Below are positions 1 to 5,913 of a DNA stretch of 5,913 nucleotides, piece by piece. Within the stretch, counting starts at the first letter, position 1. Each line of letters starts with the position of its first letter. The DNA lies in assembly GCA_031261905.1 (NCBI GenBank), contig JAISIS010000145.1:1-5913 (forward strand), given 5' to 3'. A program made the translations under genes and the position numbers. The DNA is from Burkholderiaceae bacterium. Lineage in GTDB: Bacteria; Pseudomonadota; Gammaproteobacteria; Burkholderiales; Burkholderiaceae_D. Below the pieces are notes generated by a model. The model was not told the origin of the DNA, ran no database searches, and saw nothing but the letters and a program-made list of their open reading frames with translations.

Positions 1-896
1 GCCTTGTAGCCGCGATAATCCACCGTGATAGGCTTGACCCAGTCCGCGTGATGATCGGCAAAATCCTTCTCCGTCAGCACTCCGCCGTTTGCCTTCAGAT
101 CCGCCACGATTTTTTGGGCGATCTCGCCCTTGTAAAACACCGCCGCGCCATCTTTGGCAATTAATTTCAACGAATTGGCCAGATCAGGCAGCTTCATGAT
201 CTCGCCAACCTTGTAGGCCGAACCATCCGGCTTCAGGTAAACCTGGCGGAACCCGTCAAAACGTTGCAGGTTACGGAATTCCGAATCCTTCGGATCCACA
301 TTGATAGCCCCCCAGCGTTGCAGCGAAGGCGTAACCGGGAAACCGTTTTCCGCATAGCCAATGGCGCTGTCAAACAGCTTGTTCCACGGCAGTCCCGCAT
401 TGCGCATGTTGGCGGCGGCATACTTGTGCGCGGCATCCCATCCGGACACCACACCGGGAACCGTATTGGCGGCCAGATAGCCGCGCGCCGGTATCTTCTT
501 CAGTCCCCGCTTCCTGTACAGATCAATATTCACGTTCTCGCCCGAACGCCCACTGGCGTTCAAGGCCTTCACCTCACCGGTTTTCGCGTTGTATATCAGC
601 CAGAAATTATCCCCGCCGATCGTGTTCATCTGCGGATAAACCACCGCGAGCGTCGAAGCTGCCGCAATCGCCGCGTCCACCGCGTTGCCGCCATGCCTTA
701 AAACCTCCAGCCCCGCCTGGGACGCAAGATAATGCGGCGTGGTCACCACCCCGTTAATGGCGATCGGGTCAATACAGCGCGAAGCCGTTTCGCAATATTT
801 ACCAGGTGATTTTTCAGCGTGTGCCAGTTTCCCGGCCAACAGGCAGCTTAATGCCATAAACGCTCCTATCATGATGTTTCTGCCGGTGTTGTTCAT
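1..896 (-). CDS. ggt: Gamma-glutamyltransferase family protein, N-terminal part (runs off the left edge)
   Basis: This is the first 298 codons of a gamma-glutamyltransferase (GGT) family precursor. These enzymes cleave or transfer the gamma-glutamyl group of glutathione and related compounds in the periplasm, after self-cleavage into large and small subunits. Residues 1-27 form a signal peptide: a short Asn/Arg n-region, a hydrophobic stretch at about 8-22, and AHA before a likely cut at A27/E28. The family hallmark HGGNAVDAA is at 68-76, followed by YPQMNTIGGD and then NASGRSG, whose R117 is the likely arginine that binds the substrate carboxylate. VPGVVSGWDAAHK further on is also typical. 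The nucleophilic Thr of the small subunit would lie beyond the window; whole precursors are usually about 540-600 residues. The ATG at 894-896 is supported by a strong AGGGAGGGG ribosome binding site (901-909). NASGRSG resembles the YwrD / oxamate amidohydrolase-like branch as much as classical GGT, so the family is certain but the substrate is not. Confidence 0.93.
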   Translation of the reverse strand, partial: MNNTGRNIMIGAFMALSCLLAGKLAHAEKSPGKYCETASRCIDPIAINGVVTTPHYLASQAGLEVLRHGGNAVDAAIAAASTLAVVYPQMNTIGGDNFWLIYNAKTGEVKALNASGRSGENVNIDLYRKRGLKKIPARGYLAANTVPGVVSGWDAAHKYAAANMRNAGLPWNKLFDSAIGYAENGFPVTPSLQRWGAINVDPKDSEFRNLQRFDGFRQVYLKPDGSAYKVGEIMKLPDLANSLKLIAKDGAAVFYKGEIAQKIVADLKANGGVLTEKDFADHHADWVKPITVDYRGYK

Positions 897-968
897 ATGT
901 CCCCTCCCTGAAAAGGATAAAATTCCTTCCTCGCGACATCCGCCCGACACCCTGGCAGGTCAGTATTG

Positions 969-996
969 AGTATATCTTTATCTGGCATATAAACAA
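969..996 (-). promoter_or_regulatory. Probable sigma70-type promoter of the GGT gene
   Basis: Read on the minus strand, a -35 of TTGTTT (991-996) is followed after 16 nt by a -10 of TATACT (969-974). Transcription would start near 962, giving a leader of about 65 nt before the ATG at 896. It is the best promoter-like match on this strand in the divergent spacer. It was identified by eye only. Confidence 0.5.
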
Positions 997-1068
997 CACT
1001 TATGGCGACACGCCGCCTTCGCGTTCAACCTCACCGCAACATCCTGCTGCCCTGATCGGCATTTTGTT

Positions 1069-1097
1069 TTGAAATCTTGTCCCGCCTGCGCTAAGAT
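1069..1097 (+). promoter_or_regulatory. Probable sigma70-type promoter of the LOG-family gene
   Basis: A -35 of TTGAAA (1069-1074) and a -10 of TAAGAT (1092-1097) are separated by the ideal 17 nt. The start point would be near 1104, giving a leader of about 65 nt. The -10 box is bracketed by a perfect 6-bp inverted repeat, CCCGCC (1081-1086) and GGCGGG (1098-1103), which could be an operator or simply a GC-rich discriminator and spacer. Confidence 0.6.
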
Positions 1098-1118
1098 GGC
1101 GGGTATTTTCATCGAACC

Positions 1119-1146
1119 CTGCGTTCGCCGGAAGGCGTATTCGCAG
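1119..1146 (+). promoter_or_regulatory. Leader hairpin upstream of the LOG-family gene
   Basis: CTGCG (1119-1123) pairs with CGCAG (1142-1146), and inside it CGCC (1126-1129) pairs with GGCG (1134-1137). The GGAA loop fits the GNRA tetraloop pattern, and a TT/TATT internal loop separates the two helices. The structure lies in the predicted 5' untranslated region and ends 23 nt before the ATG at 1170. No T-run follows, so it is not a normal intrinsic terminator. Its function is unknown. Confidence 0.4.
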
Positions 1147-1169
1147 AAAACGATACAGGCACTCAGATT

Positions 1170-1760
1170 ATGTTGAAATCAATTTGCGTTTACTGCGGCG
1201 CAAGCATGGGCAAAGACGAAATCCATGCGGATGTCGCCAGACAACTGGCCCAGGAAATGGTCAATGAAAACATCTCGCTTGTTTATGGCGGCGCACATAT
1301 AGGGTTGATGGGCGTTATTGCGGACGAGATGTTGCGTCTGGGCGGTGAAGTTACCGGCATCATTCCCAAAAACCTGCTTGAGAAGGAAGTGGCCCACGAT
1401 AGCCTGACCCGCCTTTACATCGTCAAGGACATGCATGAAAGGAAAGCCATGATGGCGGACCTGGCCGATGGCTTTATTGCCCTGTCCGGCGGCATGGGCA
1501 CACTGGACGAATTGTTCGAGACTATCACCTGGGGAATGCAGGGCCTGCACGAGAAGCCTGTCGGCATCCTTAACGTCAATGGCTTTTATGACAGCCTGTT
1601 TGGCCTCATCAGCCACCTGTCCGAACAGGGGTTTGTCCAGCCCCGCTACGCAGACCTGCTGCTCACCGCATCGGAACCCAAGGCATTGCTTGCCAAACTC
1701 CGGCAGGCGGCGCCTTCCGATGAAATGGAAAGCAAGGCGTACGCCCGTTTTCTGATTTAA
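1170..1760 (+). CDS. LOG-family (TIGR00730) Rossmann-fold protein, putative nucleoside 5'-monophosphate phosphoribohydrolase
   Basis: This 196-residue cytoplasmic protein belongs to the LOG (lysine decarboxylase-like) family. Members studied cut the N-glycosidic bond of cytokinin riboside 5'-monophosphates or of AMP-like nucleotides, releasing free base and ribose 5-phosphate. The old label 'lysine decarboxylase' is not functionally correct. Visible motifs are the N-terminal strand ICVYCGAS (5-12), VYGGAHIGLMG (38-48), MHERK (88-92) and SGGMGTLDE (106-114), the last two forming the nucleotide-binding and catalytic region with E114. The usual motif is PGGxGTxxE; here the proline is Ser106. Length is normal for the family. 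The ATG at 1170 places ICVYCGAS where homologues have it, although the ribosome binding site is weak (AGG near 1157). The gene is probably monocistronic with its own promoter, and its stop codon overlaps that of cysK. The true substrate cannot be told from sequence. Confidence 0.93.
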   Translation: MLKSICVYCGASMGKDEIHADVARQLAQEMVNENISLVYGGAHIGLMGVIADEMLRLGGEVTGIIPKNLLEKEVAHDSLTRLYIVKDMHERKAMMADLADGFIALSGGMGTLDELFETITWGMQGLHEKPVGILNVNGFYDSLFGLISHLSEQGFVQPRYADLLLTASEPKALLAKLRQAAPSDEMESKAYARFLI

Positions 1761-2689
1761 CCCGCACCCCCGAAAAGCGACAAATAGCGCTCACCGGTAT
1801 CCGGCAGCAGCGCGATGACCGTCTTGCCCCGGTTTTCCTCGCGGATGGCAACCTGCGTGGCCGCCCACAGCGCCGCACCGGACGATATGCCCACCAGAAC
1901 ACCTTCCGTTTGCGCCAGCACACGCGCCTTCCGGTAGGCATCCTCATCCTTTACCCGGATTATCGCGTCAATCAGGCTGGTATCCAGCACCTTCGGCACA
2001 AAACCCGCGCCAATTCCCTGTATTTTGTGCAGCCCGCATTGCCCGCCTGACAACACAGGCGAGCCATCCGGCTCAACCGCCACGATCTGAACCCCCTGGT
2101 TATGCTGCTTCAGGAAACGGCCAATGCCGGTAAGCGTTCCTCCAGTCCCCACGCCCGCAACAAAGAAATCAATACGTCCATCCAGTCCTTCCCAGATTTC
2201 AGGGGCGGTCGTCTCAAAATGCGCCTGCGGGTTGGCCTCATTGTCAAACTGGCCGGTGATAAAGCTGTTGGCTGTACCGGCAGCCAGTTCATTCGCTTTC
2301 TCAATAGCGCCTGGCATACCCTTGGCGCCCTCCGTCAGCACCAGTTCCGCGCCATACGCTTTCAGCAGATTCCGCCTTTCCACACTCATGGTTTCCGGCA
2401 TGGTAAGGATAAGACGATACCCGCGCGAAGCCGCAATCATCGCCAGACCAACGCCGGTATTGCCGGAGGTCGGTTCAATAATCACCGAATCCTGCCTCAG
2501 CTTTCCCGATTTTTCCGCAGCCTCGATCATGGCGAGCGCAACACGATCCTTGACGCTGCCGCCAGGATTGAAATACTCCAGTTTCACAATCAACCGCGCT
2601 TTCAGGGTATGCCACGCGGAAAAGCGCGTCACCTCCAGCAACGGCGTACGCCCGATCAACTCGGCAATGCTTTGATATACCTGCGCCAT
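1757..2689 (-). CDS. cysK: Cysteine synthase A (O-acetylserine sulfhydrylase)
   Basis: This 310-residue cytoplasmic PLP enzyme makes L-cysteine from O-acetyl-L-serine and sulfide, the last step of sulfur assimilation. NPGGSVKDR (41-49) carries K47, the expected Schiff-base lysine. TSGNTG (74-79) is the substrate-binding loop, GVGTGGT (179-185) cradles the PLP phosphate, HKIQGIGAGFVP (221-232) is characteristic of CysK rather than CysM, and GISSGAA (267-273) supplies the serine contacting the PLP ring nitrogen. The C-terminal LPDTGERYLS is also typical. Length matches CysK (about 310-323). The reading frame stays open upstream to 2869, but the ATG at 2687-2689 has an ideal AAGGAGG site and begins the family's usual N-terminus, so the longer form is rejected. 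It starts 37 nt after rimO with no terminator visible between them, so it is probably cotranscribed with rimO. Its stop overlaps the stop of the LOG gene. Confidence 0.96.
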   Translation of the reverse strand: MAQVYQSIAELIGRTPLLEVTRFSAWHTLKARLIVKLEYFNPGGSVKDRVALAMIEAAEKSGKLRQDSVIIEPTSGNTGVGLAMIAASRGYRLILTMPETMSVERRNLLKAYGAELVLTEGAKGMPGAIEKANELAAGTANSFITGQFDNEANPQAHFETTAPEIWEGLDGRIDFFVAGVGTGGTLTGIGRFLKQHNQGVQIVAVEPDGSPVLSGGQCGLHKIQGIGAGFVPKVLDTSLIDAIIRVKDEDAYRKARVLAQTEGVLVGISSGAALWAATQVAIREENRGKTVIALLPDTGERYLSLFGGAG

Positions 2690-2693
2690 ACTT

Positions 2694-2700
2694 CCTCCTT
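2694..2700 (-). promoter_or_regulatory. Strong ribosome binding site that fixes the cysK start
   Basis: On the minus strand AAGGAGG lies 4 nt before the ATG at 2689. It is the strongest such site in the window apart from that of the GGT gene. It lies within the 37-nt rimO-cysK gap, so cysK is translated independently even if cotranscribed with rimO. Confidence 0.85.
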
Positions 2701-2726
2701 CCCTTTGTAATATCAATTCCCAGATC

Positions 2727-4082
2727 TCAGACGACAAGTTCTCCCCATAAGTCATGGGCATCGGTCTTCGTGATTCTTGCCGTGACAAATTCACCCGCGC
2801 GCAATTTTCCGCGCATGCCTTTCGGCTTTTTAACATAAACCGTTCCGTCAATCTCGGGCGCATCGGCAAACGAACGCCCTGTTGCGCCGCCGCGAACCGG
2901 CTCGTCCAGCAACACGCGCATCACGCTGCCGATTTTCTGTTGCAGTTTATCGCGGGAAATCGCTTCCTGCATAAGCATCAGCTCAGCCCGGCGCGCCTCC
3001 CTGATAGCCTCCGGCACCGGGTTATCCAGCGCATTGGCCGCAGCCCCTTCCACAGGCGAATAAGGGAAACAGCCCAGACGATCTATGCGCGCAACTTTCA
3101 GAAAATCCAGCAAGGCGGCAAATTCCGCGTCCGTTTCACCCGGGAAGCCGGTAATGAAGGTCGAGCGTATCGTCAGATCCGGACAGGTTTCCCGCCAGGC
3201 CGCAATGCGCTCCAGATGTTTTTCCCCGCTGGCGGGCCGCTTCATCCTTTTCAGCACAGCCGGGTGAGCGTGTTGCAGCGGCACATCCAGATACGGCAGA
3301 ATCAGGCCGTCACGCATCAGCCCCACAAGCTGATCCACATGCGGGTAGGGATACACATAATGCAGGCGTACCCACGCGCCATAACGCGCCGCCAGCGTAC
3401 CCAGCGCCTCGGCCAACTGTACGATGTGCGTCCTGACCGGACGCCCGCCCCAGAAGCCGGTGCGGTACTTCACATCCGTGCCATAAGCGCCCGTATCCTG
3501 GGAAACCAGCAATAATTCCTTCACCCCCGCATCCAGCAGGCGCTCCGCCTCCTGCATGATATCGCCAACCGGTCGCGTCTCCAGCTTTCCGCGCAACGAA
3601 GGGATAATGCAAAACGTGCATGAATGATTGCAACCTTCCGAAATCTTGAGATAGGCATAATGGCGTGGCGTCAGCTTTATGCCCTGCGGCGGAAGCAGAT
3701 CAACAAACGGCTCGTGCGGCCTGGGCAAATGCCGGTGAACAGCCCGCAACACCTCATCCGTCGCATTAGGGCCGGTCACCTCCAGCACACCAGGCAGCAC
3801 CCGGCGGATAAAGGCCTCGCCATCCGCCTCCTTCCTGGCTCCCAGGCAACCCGTCACAATCACCTTACCGTTTTCCGCAAGCGCCTCGCCAATGGATTCC
3901 AGCGATTCCTCAACCGCCGCGTCAATAAAGCCACAGGTGTTCACGATCACCAGATCGGCCTCGCCATAAGTGGCCGCCGTCTCATAGCCTTCCGCCTTCA
4001 GGCGCGTCAGGATATGTTCCGCGTCCACCAGCGCCTTGGGGCAGCCAAGCGAAACAAAGCCAATCCGTTTGGTGTCATTCAT
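2727..4082 (-). CDS. rimO: Ribosomal protein S12 methylthiotransferase RimO
   Basis: RimO is a radical SAM enzyme that adds a methylthio group to the beta-carbon of a conserved aspartate of ribosomal protein S12. The 451-residue product has the three expected parts. The N-terminal UPF0004 domain contains C14, C50 and C79, which hold one [4Fe-4S] cluster. The radical SAM domain has C151, C155 and C158 in [16 protein letters not shown], the spacing and wording of RimO rather than MiaB. A C-terminal TRAM domain covers about 384-451. [14 protein letters not shown] at the N-terminus is also a RimO signature. Length is normal (about 440-460). Two starts are possible: ATG at 4080-4082, chosen because it gives the usual short lead-in to [11 protein letters not shown], or GTG at 4107-4109, nine codons earlier. 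Neither has a clear ribosome binding site. The gene probably heads a rimO-cysK unit. No confident promoter was found for it. Confidence 0.95.
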   Translation of the reverse strand: MNDTKRIGFVSLGCPKALVDAEHILTRLKAEGYETAATYGEADLVIVNTCGFIDAAVEESLESIGEALAENGKVIVTGCLGARKEADGEAFIRRVLPGVLEVTGPNATDEVLRAVHRHLPRPHEPFVDLLPPQGIKLTPRHYAYLKISEGCNHSCTFCIIPSLRGKLETRPVGDIMQEAERLLDAGVKELLLVSQDTGAYGTDVKYRTGFWGGRPVRTHIVQLAEALGTLAARYGAWVRLHYVYPYPHVDQLVGLMRDGLILPYLDVPLQHAHPAVLKRMKRPASGEKHLERIAAWRETCPDLTIRSTFITGFPGETDAEFAALLDFLKVARIDRLGCFPYSPVEGAAANALDNPVPEAIREARRAELMLMQEAISRDKLQQKIGSVMRVLLDEPVRGGATGRSFADAPEIDGTVYVKKPKGMRGKLRAGEFVTARITKTDAHDLWGELVV

Positions 4083-4118
4083 TTGAGGATATTTCAGTTT
4101 TGGGTTCACGCAGAAGGT

Positions 4119-4143
4119 ATTATGGCGAAAACCGCGCCATTAT
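4119..4143 (-). promoter_or_regulatory. Near-perfect inverted repeat just upstream of rimO
   Basis: Arms ATTATGGCG (4119-4127) and CGCCATTAT (4135-4143) pair with one mismatch around a 7-nt loop. In RNA read towards rimO this would be a leader hairpin ending 9 nt before the alternative GTG and 36 nt before the preferred ATG. It could also be a protein-binding site. No T-run follows on the minus strand, so a terminator is unlikely. Function unknown. Confidence 0.35.
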
Positions 4144-4179
4144 GCATCAACAGCATAAGCTCACTTTGCCATCATGTGA

Positions 4180-4208
4180 TTGCAAGCCGGCAAAGAGGCG
4201 GTTATCAT
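4180..4208 (+). promoter_or_regulatory. Probable sigma70-type promoter of ychF
   Basis: TTGCAA (4180-4185) and TATCAT (4203-4208) are 17 nt apart. The expected start near 4215 gives a leader of about 30 nt to the ychF ATG at 4245. Only a weak purine-rich site (GGTA near 4235) precedes the start codon. In Escherichia coli ychF lies downstream of pth; here no gene on the same strand precedes it within the window, so an own promoter makes sense. Confidence 0.6.
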
Positions 4209-4244
4209 CCACTGTTCTGACAATCCGGTACCTGGTAATACGTT

Positions 4245-5336
4245 ATGAGTTTGAAATGCGGCATCGTTGGCCTGCCCAATGTGGGAAAATCCACCCTGTT
4301 CAACGCACTGACCAAATCGGCAATCCCTGCCGAGAACTACCCCTTTTGCACCATCGAGCCTAATGTCGGCATCGTGGAAGTGCCTGACCCGCGTCTGGGG
4401 CCGCTGGCGGAAATTGTCAAACCCGAGCGTGTTCTGCCCGCCGTGGTGGAATTTGTCGATATTGCCGGCCTGGTTGCGGGAGCCTCCAAAGGCGAAGGGC
4501 TGGGCAACCAGTTTCTTGCCCATATCCGGGAATCGGACGCCATTGTGCAGGTAGTGCGCTGCTTCCGGAACGACAATGTTGTGCATGTTGCCGGACGGGT
4601 GGATCCCTTAAGTGATATCGCCGTAATCCAGACCGAGCTTGCGCTGGCCGATCTTGGCACGGCGGAACGCGCCGCCCAGAGGGAAAGCAAGAAAGCAAAC
4701 ACCGGTGACAAGGCGGCCCTCAAACTGACGCAACTGCTGGGCCGCGTAATCGAGCACCTGAACCAGGCCGAACCCATCCGCACCATGCAGTTGGAAGAAG
4801 AAGAGCGGGCGCTTTTGAGGCCGCTGCAATTCATTACCGCCAAGCCGACCATGTATGTCGCCAACGTATCCGAGGATGGTTTTGAAAACAACCAGCTCCT
4901 GGATCAGCTTACCGAATACGCGCAATCGCAACATGCACCGATTGTGGCAATCTGTGCCGCAATGGAAGCCGACATTGCCGAACTGGACGAACAGGATCGC
5001 GAGGTCTTCCTTGCCGACATGGGCATGGAAGAACCCGGCCTGAACCGCCTGATCCGCGCGGGCTATGACCTTCTGGGGTTGCAAACCTACTTTACCGCCG
5101 GCGTCAAGGAAGTGCGCGCCTGGACCATCAGCAAAGGGGATACGGCTCCTGTGGCGGCAGGCGTTATTCACACCGATTTCCAGCGCGGCTTTATCCGCGC
5201 CCAGACCATCTCCTATGATGATTTCATCAAATACCGTGGAGAACAGGGCGCAAAGGAAGCCGGCAAGATGCGGGCTGAAGGGAAAGACTACGTTGTACAG
5301 GATGGCGATGTGCTGAACTTTTTGTTCAATGTCTGA
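4245..5336 (+). CDS. ychF: Ribosome-binding ATPase YchF (Obg-like, TRAFAC class)
   Basis: YchF (OLA1 in eukaryotes) is a cytoplasmic P-loop NTPase that prefers ATP to GTP, binds ribosomes and has been linked to stress responses and translation initiation. The 363-residue product has the same length as the E. coli protein. Motifs are the P-loop GLPNVGKST (9-17), the switch-II G3 motif DIAGL (72-76), and an altered G4 motif NVSE (207-210), which replaces NKxD and explains the ATP preference. H114 matches the histidine shown to be catalytic in E. coli YchF. Residues 125-200 are charged and helical, fitting the coiled-coil insertion. The C-terminal part from about 280 is the TGS domain, ending in [11 protein letters not shown]. 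The ATG gives the canonical [16 protein letters not shown] beginning. The gene stands alone on this strand and converges on the ferredoxin gene 30 nt downstream. Confidence 0.97.
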   Translation: MSLKCGIVGLPNVGKSTLFNALTKSAIPAENYPFCTIEPNVGIVEVPDPRLGPLAEIVKPERVLPAVVEFVDIAGLVAGASKGEGLGNQFLAHIRESDAIVQVVRCFRNDNVVHVAGRVDPLSDIAVIQTELALADLGTAERAAQRESKKANTGDKAALKLTQLLGRVIEHLNQAEPIRTMQLEEEERALLRPLQFITAKPTMYVANVSEDGFENNQLLDQLTEYAQSQHAPIVAICAAMEADIAELDEQDREVFLADMGMEEPGLNRLIRAGYDLLGLQTYFTAGVKEVRAWTISKGDTAPVAAGVIHTDFQRGFIRAQTISYDDFIKYRGEQGAKEAGKMRAEGKDYVVQDGDVLNFLFNV

Positions 5337-5343
5337 TGAATGC

Positions 5344-5357
5344 GCCGCCAACGCGGC
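5344..5357. terminator. Short GC hairpin between convergent ychF and the ferredoxin gene (weak terminator candidate)
   Basis: GCCGC (5344-5348) pairs perfectly with GCGGC (5353-5357) around a 4-nt loop, in the 30-nt gap between two convergent stop codons. Neither side has a proper T-run, so termination by it alone is doubtful. Position is the main support. Confidence 0.25.
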
Positions 5358-5366
5358 CTTGCCCTG

Positions 5367-5665
<299 letters not shown>

Positions 5666-5697
5666 CATTTTCCGGACTGAAGGCAAGCGCTTCTCTA

Positions 5698-5725
5698 TCT
5701 ATAGTCCCACTTAATTATTTGACAA
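5698..5725 (-). promoter_or_regulatory. Distal promoter-like element before the ferredoxin gene
   Basis: On the minus strand TTGTCA (5720-5725), a 16-nt spacer and TATAGA (5698-5703). A start near 5691 would give a leader of about 63 nt containing the AGGAGA site. It is the better of the two candidates for driving the ferredoxin gene independently of coaD. Confidence 0.45.
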
Positions 5726-5727
5726 CA
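5710..5727. repeat. Direct repeat, copy B (distal)
   Basis: CTTAATTATTTGACAACA is the second copy of the repeat at 5650-5667, 17 of 18 bases identical and in the same orientation. It supplies the -35 half of the distal promoter-like element. The intervening sequence (5668-5690) is not repeated. Confidence 0.8.
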
Positions 5728-5760
5728 AAAAACAGGGCGTGAGGGGCTGGGCAAAACCAG

Positions 5761-5913
<153 letters not shown>

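Noticed and set aside
843..845. Possible lipoprotein lipobox (ALSC at residues 15-18) in the GGT signal peptide
   Set aside because: The -3 residue is not Leu and the hydrophobic stretch continues beyond the Cys to a good AHA site for signal peptidase I.
897..1169. Small coding gene in the divergent spacer (61-codon minus frame at 814-999)
   Set aside because: It overlaps the GGT signal peptide and its ribosome binding site in another frame, has no recognisable features, and the space is accounted for by two promoters and a leader.
2102..2710. Long open frames on the plus strand opposite cysK (183 and 202 codons)
   Set aside because: They are antisense to a clearly identified CysK, have no recognisable domains and are rich in Arg, Pro and Ser as expected of shadow frames in GC-rich DNA.
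2690..2869. Upstream extension of the cysK reading frame by 60 codons
   Set aside because: It would lie inside the end of rimO, does not resemble the CysK N-terminus, and ignores the ideal AAGGAGG site directly before the ATG at 2689.
2754..3515. 253-codon open frame opposite rimO
   Set aside because: Antisense to a complete RimO with all motifs intact; its composition is that of a shadow frame.
4608..5351. 247-codon open frame opposite ychF
   Set aside because: Antisense to a full-length YchF; no family resemblance and no ribosome binding site noticed.
5727..5760. Intrinsic terminator after coaD (T6 run on the minus strand at 5727-5732)
   Set aside because: The only nearby hairpin, CTGG/CCAG at 5747-5760, has 4 bp and lies 14 nt from the T-run, so it does not form a proper terminator.

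Overview
The window looks like ordinary chromosomal DNA from a proteobacterium, most probably a betaproteobacterium. This is inferred from the style of RimO, YchF and CysK, from the coaD / Alvin-type ferredoxin pair (the same neighbours occur in Pseudomonas), and from a moderately high GC content judged by eye. No phage, plasmid, CRISPR, tRNA or rRNA was seen.

Layout, left to right. A 5'-partial-in-window gamma-glutamyltransferase family gene with a signal peptide runs leftwards off the edge (1-896, minus). A 273-nt divergent intergenic region carries a promoter for each side and a leader hairpin. A LOG-type (TIGR00730) nucleotide phosphoribohydrolase-like gene follows (1170-1760, plus). It converges on, and overlaps by 3 nt, the cysteine synthase gene cysK (1757-2689, minus), which lies 37 nt downstream of rimO (2727-4082, minus), so rimO-cysK is probably a two-gene transcription unit. 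A divergent region of about 160 nt separates rimO from ychF (4245-5336, plus), which has its own good sigma70-type promoter. ychF converges on a small 2[4Fe-4S] ferredoxin gene (5367-5627, minus, GTG start). Upstream of the ferredoxin is an AT-rich 133-nt spacer with a 60-bp-offset direct repeat that looks like a duplicated promoter. The window ends in the last 50 codons of coaD (5761-5913, minus).

The genes do not form one pathway. They are core functions: sulfur assimilation into cysteine (CysK), modification of ribosomal protein S12 (RimO), a ribosome-associated ATPase (YchF), CoA synthesis (CoaD), electron transfer (ferredoxin), nucleotide/cytokinin-type hydrolysis (LOG) and glutathione or gamma-glutamyl peptide breakdown in the periplasm (GGT). 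RimO and the ferredoxin both depend on Fe-S clusters, and CysK and GGT both touch cysteine supply, but nothing in the sequence shows that they are co-regulated.

I found no convincing undescribed system. The best second-look items are non-coding: the duplicated element upstream of the ferredoxin gene, the leader hairpin and -10-flanking palindrome upstream of the LOG gene, and the shared TTAA stop of the convergent LOG/cysK pair.
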